NCBI RefSeq assembly: GCF_900142145.1 | Contig: NZ_FQZV01000007.1 | Location: 1 to 64,000, forward strand | DNA: 64,000 nt | Direction of reading: 5' to 3' | Source of the DNA: Geosporobacter subterraneus DSM 17957 | GTDB lineage: Bacteria; Bacillota; Clostridia; Peptostreptococcales; Thermotaleaceae | In this document: one piece after another, positions 56,686 through 64,000 of the stretch | Layout of the letters: each line of letters starts with the position of its first letter | Numbering within the stretch: position 1 is the stretch's first letter | The notes under the pieces: model-generated | Seen by the model: the letters and a program-made list of their open reading frames with translations, nothing else | What the model was told of the DNA's origin: nothing | Database searches by the model: none | Position numbers and translations under genes: made by a program

Positions 56686-57357
56686 TTAAATCAATCCCTT
56701 TTTTCTCATTTTTCTTTGATATTCAAAAATAAAGGAAACTATTTGCGTTCTAATCTTTTCGTCTATATCTTCGAAAAGTATTCCCAGCTCGTAGGGGTAA
56801 TCTGATTCAATGCACGGAATACAACGAATGATTTTTCCCTCCGTAATAATACTGGACCCCTCGGCTTCTATTGTTAACAGTACATTAGTGCCAGGGGCTA
56901 GTTTTACTTTGCTGATGATCTTAGTACCACCCCCGCTGATATCCTTTGTCAGTACATCTATAGTTAGATCTTTATTATCGTGAGAATCCTTAACTTTGAT
57001 CTTCGCGTCTAAAACCACATCTAATCTGAAAAAATTTCTTCTTTGGGTCTTTACGATATCACCTGCTCTTTCAATTTTTAGGTATGAAATGTTATTTACA
57101 GTCTTTCTGCCGATAACTCTTGCAGGATAAGAGTACACCCCGGAACTTTTTTTGTGATAAATGATCCTTATCATTGAATGCTCAGGAATAGCTACAATAT
57201 GGTTATTAATAATAGGTGTAGCTATAAATAGATGCTTTGTATCGATAACGTCTAATACCTGGCTGATCAAAGGCTTATCTCTTTGATTAAGTCTTTCACC
57301 CTTTACTTCTATTTCAATTTTATCACCAATGCTAGGTAATTCTGTGTTGCTGCTCAT
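56686..57357 (-). CDS. PilZ-domain c-di-GMP receptor (YcgR/FlgZ-like)
   Basis: 223 aa with an N-terminal YcgR-like flagellar brake domain (1-95) and a C-terminal PilZ domain. The c-di-GMP motif RxxxR is in TQRRNFFRLDV and the D/N-x-S-x-x-G motif in KDISGGGTKI, so both halves of the binding site are intact. It lies between flhG and cheB; many Firmicutes keep such a protein there. Likely slows the flagellar motor when c-di-GMP is high. Confidence 0.88.
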   Translation of the reverse strand: MSSNTELPSIGDKIEIEVKGERLNQRDKPLISQVLDVIDTKHLFIATPIINNHIVAIPEHSMIRIIYHKKSSGVYSYPARVIGRKTVNNISYLKIERAGDIVKTQRRNFFRLDVVLDAKIKVKDSHDNKDLTIDVLTKDISGGGTKIISKVKLAPGTNVLLTIEAEGSSIITEGKIIRCIPCIESDYPYELGILFEDIDEKIRTQIVSFIFEYQRKMRKKGLI

Positions 57358-57415
57358 GGGTACTCATTTCCCTCCTCCCCTTTTCATGATGAATTACTGT
57401 TTAGGTCCTTTCAGC

Positions 57416-58333
57416 TTATCTATATCCATGAAACAGCTTGTTCATAAATCTTTTAAAGCTGCCTACCTGATAGATCTCATTGCTAGATTCATTTGTTATC
57501 CTTGAAGCTATAGCGAGCACACCTTGACTCACCAAACTATTGGGATAATTGCAAATAAAGGGGACTTGTGATTTAACACTTTTTGATACGATGATATCAT
57601 CATACAGATACCCCAGTTTTTCCAAAGATACATTCAAAAACCGCTGTGATGCAGTATTAAGCTTTTCAAATATAGCTGCACCCTCTTGATTGTTCTCAAT
57701 GCGATTAATCAGTAATCGAATCTTCTTGTCCTTATCGTGGGAAACAATGTTTTTAATCATGGCATAAGCATCTGTAATAGAAGTAGGCTCTGGTGTTGTT
57801 ACTAATACAATTTCATTAGTAGCATGTACAAAGGACATTACGGAGTGATTAATCCCTGCTCCTGTATCTATCAACAAAAAATCTGCTGATTTTCCTAATA
57901 CCTTAAGGCTATACACCAGGTTTGATAACTGCTCTTCTGATAAATTAACAAGTTCGCTGAGCCCAGAGCCTCCGGAAACAATTTTTATTCCTTCTGGCCC
58001 CTCTACAATTACTTCTTCGATACTTTTTTCATTCCGTATAACATGAGCTAATGTATATTTAGGAATCATTCCTACTATTACATCAATATTTGCCAATCCC
58101 AAATCTGCATCTAAGATAGTTACACGATATCCAAGCTTTCTCAATGCAAGTCCTAAATTAATTGTAAAATTGGTCTTCCCAACACCGCCTTTTCCGCTGG
58201 TAATGGTGATTACTCTCGCATGTCCTTCTTCCATTGTTTCCGCTTCTATTTTCTCATCCTTATTACTTTCATAAATTCTTTGCTTTTTCATAGTATTGAT
58301 CATATCTCTTAAGCGCTGCGCCTGGTCATTCAT
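57416..58333 (-). CDS. flhG: Flagellar number regulator FlhG (YlxH, MinD/ParA-like)
   Basis: 305-aa deviant-Walker ATPase. TSGKGGVGKTNFTINLGLAL is the P-loop, ILDADLGLANIDVIVG is switch I/II and LLIDTGAGINH the Walker B region. The N-terminal 45 residues carry the arginine/lysine-rich activator of FlhF (DQAQRLRDMINTMKKQR). ATG 58331-58333 has AGGTGA upstream and overlaps the flhF stop; a GTG three codons earlier is less likely. Confidence 0.94.
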   Translation of the reverse strand: MNDQAQRLRDMINTMKKQRIYESNKDEKIEAETMEEGHARVITITSGKGGVGKTNFTINLGLALRKLGYRVTILDADLGLANIDVIVGMIPKYTLAHVIRNEKSIEEVIVEGPEGIKIVSGGSGLSELVNLSEEQLSNLVYSLKVLGKSADFLLIDTGAGINHSVMSFVHATNEIVLVTTPEPTSITDAYAMIKNIVSHDKDKKIRLLINRIENNQEGAAIFEKLNTASQRFLNVSLEKLGYLYDDIIVSKSVKSQVPFICNYPNSLVSQGVLAIASRITNESSNEIYQVGSFKRFMNKLFHGYR

Positions 58334-59465
58334 GGAATTCACCTACAATCATATTGGCTAGTTTATCTGGCTGGGCAATTTCTAGATCATCTGGAACACT
58401 TTGTCCTGTTGTTACATAGGATAGCTTTTTCCCTGTTTTAATTTTTGCATTTAGAACATTACCTATAGTAACCGCCTCGTCCAGCTTTGTAAAAATAATT
58501 CTATAGTTTTCTATAAACTGATAAGATTTAATGATGTTTGTGATATCACGGTTACCTGTAGTTGCACTCATAACCAGATATATTTCTGGATCAATGATAT
58601 GCTTTATCAATGTTTTAATTTCTTCTAACTGTTCCTCATTTTTATGATTTCTGCCTGCGGTATCAATTAGAATAACATCTCGATCTGAAAAAGCCTCGAT
58701 AGCTTCATTAATCTCATTAGGTTCGTAAACAATTCGGATTGGAATGCTCAAAATCTCACTGTAAATTTTCAGCTGCTCTACTGCTGCAATTCTATAAGTA
58801 TCCGAAGTTATAACCCCTACCCGTTTTCCCTTCGTAATTGAAAGCTTAGCAGCCAGTTTCGCCAGAGTTGTTGTCTTGCCAACACCAGTAGGACCTACAA
58901 ATACAATAATTCTTTTCTTTTCAAAGTTATCACCAATCGTCTCTGGGGATTCTAAATACTCGCGTACAGCAATCCTTATGGTTCTCAGAATAGCTTCCTC
59001 ATTGTCCTCAGTAAAACTCACCTGTTTTCTTACAATCGTCAATAGTTTATCTGCGATTTGCGGATCAACATCATTGACAACCAAAAGATCATGGTATTTT
59101 TTATATAGTGCTTCTTGATGATTGCCTTTGTCATCCTGATTATAGCCAATCTTATCCAACACGTTATTGAGCAGGTTTTCAATATTTCCTATCTGGTTTT
59201 GCAATAAATCAATTTTACTACCCTCCTGATGAGGAGGATTAGATACGATTGCTGTCAGCTTCCCTTTTTGGATATCTCTTTCAGGTTTTTCCTTGTTTTC
59301 CTCGATGGCAGCTACCATCTCAATAAGGGGCTTCTTCATAAACCCAAAAAAACCAGGCTTTTTTATTTTGCGGGAGTGCAATATGACAGCATTTGAACCA
59401 AGCTCAGATTTAATCTTAAGCATTGTTTCTTGAGGATCATTACCGATATATCTTTTTACCTTCAT
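58326..59465 (-). CDS. flhF: Flagellar SRP-type GTPase FlhF
   Basis: 379-aa GTPase that places the flagellar basal body. Basic N-terminal B domain, N domain (about 120-180), then the G domain: VFVGPTGVGKTTTLAKLAA, DTYRIAAVEQL, DTAGRNHKNEE and FTKLDEAVTIG. Two bases after flhA. Confidence 0.95.
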   Translation of the reverse strand: MKVKRYIGNDPQETMLKIKSELGSNAVILHSRKIKKPGFFGFMKKPLIEMVAAIEENKEKPERDIQKGKLTAIVSNPPHQEGSKIDLLQNQIGNIENLLNNVLDKIGYNQDDKGNHQEALYKKYHDLLVVNDVDPQIADKLLTIVRKQVSFTEDNEEAILRTIRIAVREYLESPETIGDNFEKKRIIVFVGPTGVGKTTTLAKLAAKLSITKGKRVGVITSDTYRIAAVEQLKIYSEILSIPIRIVYEPNEINEAIEAFSDRDVILIDTAGRNHKNEEQLEEIKTLIKHIIDPEIYLVMSATTGNRDITNIIKSYQFIENYRIIFTKLDEAVTIGNVLNAKIKTGKKLSYVTTGQSVPDDLEIAQPDKLANMIVGEFHE

Positions 59466-59466
59466 T

Positions 59467-61494
59467 CTATGCTCCCACCGTTCCTATGGATTGAACCTCT
59501 ACCTTTGAATCAATTTCATTATAAGACAGTACAATCAATTCTGAACTCAACTGCTCAGTTAATCTCTTGAAGTAGAATCTTACAATTGGAGAAGTAAGAA
59601 TAATTGGTTGTTCTCCAATAGACATCAGCTTCTGTACTTGCTGGGCTAAATTATTCAAAATAGATTGAGTGGTCACTGGATCAATACTTAAATAGGAACC
59701 ATGTTCTGATTGTTGAATAGATTCCATAATCATTTGTTCCAGCTCCCCGTCCAGGGTAATCACTTTTGCTTTTTTGCTGTTTATAAACTGTTTGGTGATG
59801 GCTCTAGCCAGTGCTTGCCTCACATATTCCGTCAACAAATCAGTATCACGGGTAATAGGTCCATAGTCTGCCAGTGTTTCCAATATTGTAATCATATCCC
59901 GTATAGAAATGCCTTCACGCAATAAATTTGCAAGCACTTTTTGAATATCACCTAAGCCTAGTATTTTAGGCACCAATTCATCAACAAGTGCACCATGATG
60001 TTCTTTTACGTTATCAATAAGAGATTTGACTTCTTGTCTGCCCAGCAGTTCATGAGCATGCTTTTTAATAATCTCTGTCAAATGGGTTGAGATAATTGAG
60101 GATGCATCCACCACTGTATAGCCAAAAATCTCAGCCTTTTCCCGTTCCTCCTCAGTAATCCATTTGGCTGCCAGTCCAAAGGCCGGTTCTACCGTATCAA
60201 TACCGATAATATTTCCTTCAGCATTACCGGGATTCATAGCTAAATAATGGTCAAATACAATACTGCCCTCAGAAACTTCAATGCCTTTGATCTTGATAAT
60301 ATATTGGTTCGGCTCTAATTGAATGTTATCCCGTAATCTAATCATTGGTACGATCACACCCAGTTCAAGCGCACACTGCCTTCGGATCATGACCAGTCGG
60401 TCGAATAAATCTCCTCCCTGATTTGGATCCGCTAGGGGAATAATTCCGTAACCAAACTCCAGTTCAATAGGATCCACCTGCAGCAGTGGAATCACATTCT
60501 CAGGCTTTCTAATTTCTTCGACTTCCACGTCTTGAGCAATCTCTTTCTCTTGCATTTCATTCTCCTTTAAGGATTTGCGCAGCACAAACCCTAACCCGAG
60601 AAACATTGCGCAAAGCAAGAAATATGGTGTATTCGGCAGTGGCGTTAATCCTAATAAGAATAATACCCCTGCGATAATAAACATAATTTTAGGTTGATTG
60701 AACAGCTGACGAATCACATCATTACCTAAATCGGAGTCGGAGGCAGCACGGGTAACAACAATACCCGTAGCCGTAGAGATTAATAATGCTGGAATTTGAC
60801 TGACTAGACCGTCACCTACCGTCAGAAGTGTATATTTTTTCATTGCTTCTGCAAGTGTTAATCCTCCGCCGGTCATTCCTATAATAAAACCTGCTGTTAT
60901 GTTGATTATGGTTATAATGATACCCGCTATGGCATCTCCTTTAACAAACTTACTGGCTCCATCCATAGATCCGTAAAAATCTGCTTCCCTTTGAATACGC
61001 AGTCTTCTTTCCCTTGCATCGCTTTCACTAATCAAGCCTGAATTCAAATCCGCGTCGATGGCCATCTGCTTTCCGGGCATTGCATCCAGTGTAAATCGTG
61101 CAGCAACCTCTGAAACTCTTTCCGCGCCCTTGGTAATAACCATGAACTGAATAATGATGATAATTAAAAAGACAATGAAACCGACTACTGCATTGCCTCC
61201 AATTACAAAATCACCAAATGCCTGAATCACGTTTCCTGCATTCCCTTTAGATAAAATATATCTTGTAGTCGATATATTTAGGGAAAGTCGATAAAGTGTG
61301 GTCAAAAGGAGCATAGAAGGAAATACCGCAAACTGCAGCGGCTCCTTATTGTATATGGAAATCAAAAGGATTAACAAGGATAAAGATATATTTAAGCTTA
61401 GCAATATATCTAAAGCCGGTAATGGTACCGGTATGATAATAATCATTATGACTGCAATGATTGCCAGTGATACAACAATATCACCAAACTTCAT
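59467..61494 (-). CDS. flhA: Flagellar type III export protein FlhA
   Basis: 675-aa core of the export gate. About eight transmembrane helices in the first 320 residues, with the FHIPEP-type segment ([20 protein letters not shown]) in the cytosolic loop. The C-terminal domain binds chaperones ([10 protein letters not shown] opens the protein). AGGGGG upstream of ATG. Confidence 0.96.
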   Translation of the reverse strand: MKFGDIVVSLAIIAVIMIIIIPVPLPALDILLSLNISLSLLILLISIYNKEPLQFAVFPSMLLLTTLYRLSLNISTTRYILSKGNAGNVIQAFGDFVIGGNAVVGFIVFLIIIIIQFMVITKGAERVSEVAARFTLDAMPGKQMAIDADLNSGLISESDARERRLRIQREADFYGSMDGASKFVKGDAIAGIIITIINITAGFIIGMTGGGLTLAEAMKKYTLLTVGDGLVSQIPALLISTATGIVVTRAASDSDLGNDVIRQLFNQPKIMFIIAGVLFLLGLTPLPNTPYFLLCAMFLGLGFVLRKSLKENEMQEKEIAQDVEVEEIRKPENVIPLLQVDPIELEFGYGIIPLADPNQGGDLFDRLVMIRRQCALELGVIVPMIRLRDNIQLEPNQYIIKIKGIEVSEGSIVFDHYLAMNPGNAEGNIIGIDTVEPAFGLAAKWITEEEREKAEIFGYTVVDASSIISTHLTEIIKKHAHELLGRQEVKSLIDNVKEHHGALVDELVPKILGLGDIQKVLANLLREGISIRDMITILETLADYGPITRDTDLLTEYVRQALARAITKQFINSKKAKVITLDGELEQMIMESIQQSEHGSYLSIDPVTTQSILNNLAQQVQKLMSIGEQPIILTSPIVRFYFKRLTEQLSSELIVLSYNEIDSKVEVQSIGTVGA

Positions 61495-61505
61495 GGATGT
61501 TCCCC

Positions 61506-62594
61506 CTAATATGAGTTTTTTAATTGATATACATAGGCTAAAACCTCGGCTACTGCCTGATAAAGATCGGGAGGAATACTTGCCCCTATATCTACTTGAT
61601 AAAAGATTGTCCTCGCCAGCAACTTATTCTCTACAATAGGTATTTCATGTTCATTTGCTGCCTTCTTTATATTCTGGGCAACCAAGTCTACGCCTTTGGC
61701 TAAAAGCACAGGTGCCGCTTCAAGATTGCTGTCATAACGCAACGCAACAGCATAGTGGGTTGGATTGGTAATAATCACATCTGCCTTTGGCACATCCTGC
61801 ATCATTCTACGCATGGAGATCTGCCTCTGCTTTTCCTTAATTTTTGATTTTACCTGAGGATCTCCTTCCATTTGCTTGTACTCTTCTTTTACTTCCTGCT
61901 TTGACATTTTTAGTTCATTTTCATATTCCCACTTTTGAAAGAAATAATCCATTACGGCCAATAATATCAACACAATCGCAGCTCGAAAAGCTACCTGGAT
62001 TGTTATAGAGCCAATAAATCCAATAATGCTTTCAAGGCTCATATCCAATATGTTCATTACTGTTTTTGACTGTTTTAATGCATAGCTGAAGGTAACATAG
62101 CCAACCAGGATAATTTTTAGCAGAGACTTTACAAACTCTACTAGGGATTTTTTGGAAAAAATCTTTTTGAATCCATTGATGGGATTGATTCTATCAAACT
62201 TAATTCCCAAAGTTTTTGTTGTGAATAAAAAACCTACCTGCATATAGCTACAGATCAGACCTACTAAAAATGCTACACCCATGATAGGGACGACTAATTT
62301 TGCAGTTACCGTTACCAATAGCATAAACATTTTATGAATACCGTTTACTGTAAACAGATCTTCTGTATTGACAGTATTTAAAAACATATTATGGGTAAAG
62401 AGCAGCAAATTCTGATAAGTATAATTTCCAAGTAAAAATAGTGCCAGAAAGGTAAATAAGAGGATGAGCGCCGAGTTAATCTCTTTGCTCTGCATTACCT
62501 GTCCCTTTTCCCTAGCCTCTTTTTTACGTTTTGGTGTTGCTTTTTCTGTTTTTTCTCCTGTAAAAAGCTGCAGGTCTATATGAAAAAGAGTCAT
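61506..62594 (-). CDS. flhB: Flagellar type III export switch protein FlhB
   Basis: 362 aa. Four transmembrane helices, then the cytosolic self-cleaving domain with NPTH in [15 protein letters not shown], cut between N and P to change export from rod-hook to filament proteins. [20 protein letters not shown] at the N-terminus is typical. Confidence 0.96.
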   Translation of the reverse strand: MTLFHIDLQLFTGEKTEKATPKRKKEAREKGQVMQSKEINSALILLFTFLALFLLGNYTYQNLLLFTHNMFLNTVNTEDLFTVNGIHKMFMLLVTVTAKLVVPIMGVAFLVGLICSYMQVGFLFTTKTLGIKFDRINPINGFKKIFSKKSLVEFVKSLLKIILVGYVTFSYALKQSKTVMNILDMSLESIIGFIGSITIQVAFRAAIVLILLAVMDYFFQKWEYENELKMSKQEVKEEYKQMEGDPQVKSKIKEKQRQISMRRMMQDVPKADVIITNPTHYAVALRYDSNLEAAPVLLAKGVDLVAQNIKKAANEHEIPIVENKLLARTIFYQVDIGASIPPDLYQAVAEVLAYVYQLKNSY

Positions 62595-62598
62595 TCCA

Positions 62599-63384
62599 TC
62601 ATCCTCTGTTAACCAAGCTTAGAAAATCCTTAAGATTTTCGTACATATTATCAAATACGTACTCAAAGAAGCCCACATATAAGGGTATAATCATCACCAT
62701 AACGATGAGTCCTACAAATATTTTCAGTGGCATCCCTACTACAAAAACATTCATTTGCGGCATAGTTCTAGCCAGAATACCTAACAATACATTGGTGATA
62801 AAGATAGCTGCAAGGATCGGTGCAGCAATCTTAAAGGAAATAACAAAGGTAGTAATCAATATACCAATGAGTTTCTCAATCATAAATATATTTACATTTA
62901 GGCTATTTAAAGGGATCATTTCAAAGCTTTGCACCAGTCCCCTTATGAGAATATGATGTCCGTTTGTCAATAACAACACCAACATCGCCACAAAATAAAG
63001 CATATTAGCCATTACTGGAATTTCTGTATCATCCTGAGGGTTAATTACACTGGCTATAGAAAATCCAATTTCCATATCAATGATATGTCCCGCTAAATAT
63101 ACACAGCTCAGAAAAAGATAACAAATAAAACCTATTATCATACCTGTGATTAGTTCTTTGGCGCAAATGTATAACAGCATATAAAAATGACTCAGATCTA
63201 TTGCTTCCGGAATGTTAACTGTTGGCAGCAGGATAGCTGCTAAAAATAATGAAAGCCCCATTTTCACATATAAAGGAATACTATTATAGTTAAAAAAAGG
63301 CGCTGTAACGAAAATTCCTAAAACTCTTGCAAAAACTAACAAAAATATTCCAATATAATCAAGTAAATAATTCACTACTTCCAT
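62599..63384 (-). CDS. fliR: Flagellar export protein FliR
   Basis: 261-aa integral membrane protein of the FliPQR export gate. Six or so hydrophobic helices; FARVLGIFVTAPFFNYNSIP and GLIVMVMIIPLYVGFFEYVF fit the family. Weak ribosome site, so probably coupled to fliQ. Confidence 0.95.
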   Translation of the reverse strand: MEVVNYLLDYIGIFLLVFARVLGIFVTAPFFNYNSIPLYVKMGLSLFLAAILLPTVNIPEAIDLSHFYMLLYICAKELITGMIIGFICYLFLSCVYLAGHIIDMEIGFSIASVINPQDDTEIPVMANMLYFVAMLVLLLTNGHHILIRGLVQSFEMIPLNSLNVNIFMIEKLIGILITTFVISFKIAAPILAAIFITNVLLGILARTMPQMNVFVVGMPLKIFVGLIVMVMIIPLYVGFFEYVFDNMYENLKDFLSLVNRG

Positions 63385-63406
63385 GTTTACCCTGTCCTAT
63401 CTTTGT

Positions 63407-63676
63407 CTATTGGATAAAGCGATTTAGATTTGAAAATAAGGCCTCAGTATAATCAATAGCTGTGGCAAGCAACCAAGGCCCAAATACAATAAATGCCAGT
63501 AAAACCGCTAATATTTTCGGCACAAAGGCAAGGGTTGCTTCTTGGATCTGTGTCGTAGCTTGAAAAATACTGACTGCCAGTCCCACAATCAACCCCAGTA
63601 GAAGCATAGGTGCTGATAAAATGATTACATTTAGCATAGCCTGTTGAAATAGTTCAATAACTAATCCTTCAGCCAT
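63407..63676 (-). CDS. fliQ: Flagellar export protein FliQ
   Basis: 89-aa two-helix membrane protein of the export gate. LLGLIVGLAVSIFQATTQIQ and EATLAFVPKILAV are the family core. Start with AGGGGTG inside the end of the fliP region. Confidence 0.95.
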   Translation of the reverse strand: MAEGLVIELFQQAMLNVIILSAPMLLLGLIVGLAVSIFQATTQIQEATLAFVPKILAVLLAFIVFGPWLLATAIDYTEALFSNLNRFIQ

Positions 63677-63687
63677 AGGTTACACCC

Positions 63688-64000
63688 CTAACGAAATCCT
63701 TCTATCAAGGATTTAATAATCAAATTCCATCCATCTACCATAATGAAAAGCAAAATTTTGAAAGGTAAAGAGATCATTACTGGCGGCAGCATCATCATAC
63801 CCATAGACATCAGCGTACTGGCTACCACCATATCGATAACAATAAAGGGTATGAACAATACGAAGCCAATTTGAAACCCAGTCTTTAATTCACTAATAAT
63901 GAAAGCGGGAATGAGTGCCTTCGATGGTATTTCTTCCAGCTGTTTAGGTTTCTCACTGCCTGATATGTCAATAAACAGGGCTAAATCTTTTTCACGGGTC
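63688..64000 (-). CDS. fliP: Flagellar export protein FliP, C-terminal part
   Basis: The last 104 codons of fliP, cut by the window edge; the stop is TAG at 63688-63690. Visible are PAFIISELKTGFQIGFVLFI, the MVVASTLMSMGMMMLPPVM helix and LLFIMVDGWNLIIKSLIEGF at the end, all FliP signatures. First gene seen of the export operon in this window; start and promoter are outside. Confidence 0.93.
   Translation of the reverse strand, partial: TREKDLALFIDISGSEKPKQLEEIPSKALIPAFIISELKTGFQIGFVLFIPFIVIDMVVASTLMSMGMMMLPPVMISLPFKILLFIMVDGWNLIIKSLIEGFR

Overview
This is a low-GC chromosomal window with the gene content and order of an endospore-forming, flagellated member of the Clostridia. The best guess is an Alkaliphilus/Natronincola-like organism, but the sequence alone does not fix the genus. 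Supporting signs are spoVS, an ftsK/spoIIIE translocase, the ymxH-mlpA-pdaB sporulation neighbourhood, Gram-positive PolC, RNase Y, a CheC/CheD chemotaxis set, a sigma-54 activator of Stickland-fermenter type (CBS-PAS-AAA+-Fis) and a tRNA 2-selenouridine synthase. Every gene I accept is on the minus strand, so biological order runs from position 64000 down to 1. No tRNA, rRNA, CRISPR array, prophage or insertion sequence was seen.

Layout in the direction of transcription. (a) 64000-50857: flagellar export and chemotaxis operon fliP-fliQ-fliR-flhB-flhA-flhF-flhG, a PilZ c-di-GMP protein, cheB-cheA-cheW-cheC-cheD, a small membrane protein and a FliA/SigD sigma factor. (b) 50839-47667: four accessory genes: a FapA/DUF342 polymer-binding protein, a 106-aa unknown, a DUF6115-like membrane coiled-coil protein and an MltG N-terminal-domain protein without its catalytic part. 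(c) 47575-38829: rpsB-tsf-pyrH-frr, a tiny PASTA-like protein, uppS-cdsA-dxr-rseP-ispG-polC and a family 2 glycosyltransferase (ispG precedes the glycosyltransferase and polC). (d) 34297-26495: rimP-nusA-ylxR-ylxQ-infB-rbfA-nrnA-truB-ribF-rpsO, the translation-initiation/ribosome-assembly cluster. (e) 26363-18851: pnp, a PdaB-like deacetylase, an M16 peptidase, dut, ymxH, dapG and tepA. (f) 18674-7045: ftsK, mnmH, rimO, pgsA, cinA, recA, recX, rny, spoVS and a PHP-domain phosphoesterase. (g) 6951-1: an aspartate aminotransferase, purB, asnS, the sigma-54 activator and a sodium:neurotransmitter-type symporter cut by the window edge.

The order from fliP to recX closely follows the long motility-translation-sporulation block of Bacillus subtilis. 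Genes expected from that block are missing at several points: proS, ylxP, spoVFA/spoVFB/asd and ymdB. The non-housekeeping interest lies mostly in regulation. A well-formed sigma-54 promoter precedes the symporter, and a 44-bp perfect palindrome lies between it and the activator gene. A run of short three-base-loop hairpins occupies the place between rny and spoVS. An intrinsic-terminator-like hairpin sits in the rny leader. The recA promoter carries a LexA-type box and a hairpin separates the Shine-Dalgarno from the start codon. A structured leader precedes rpsO. I did not see a clearly new defence or mobile system here.
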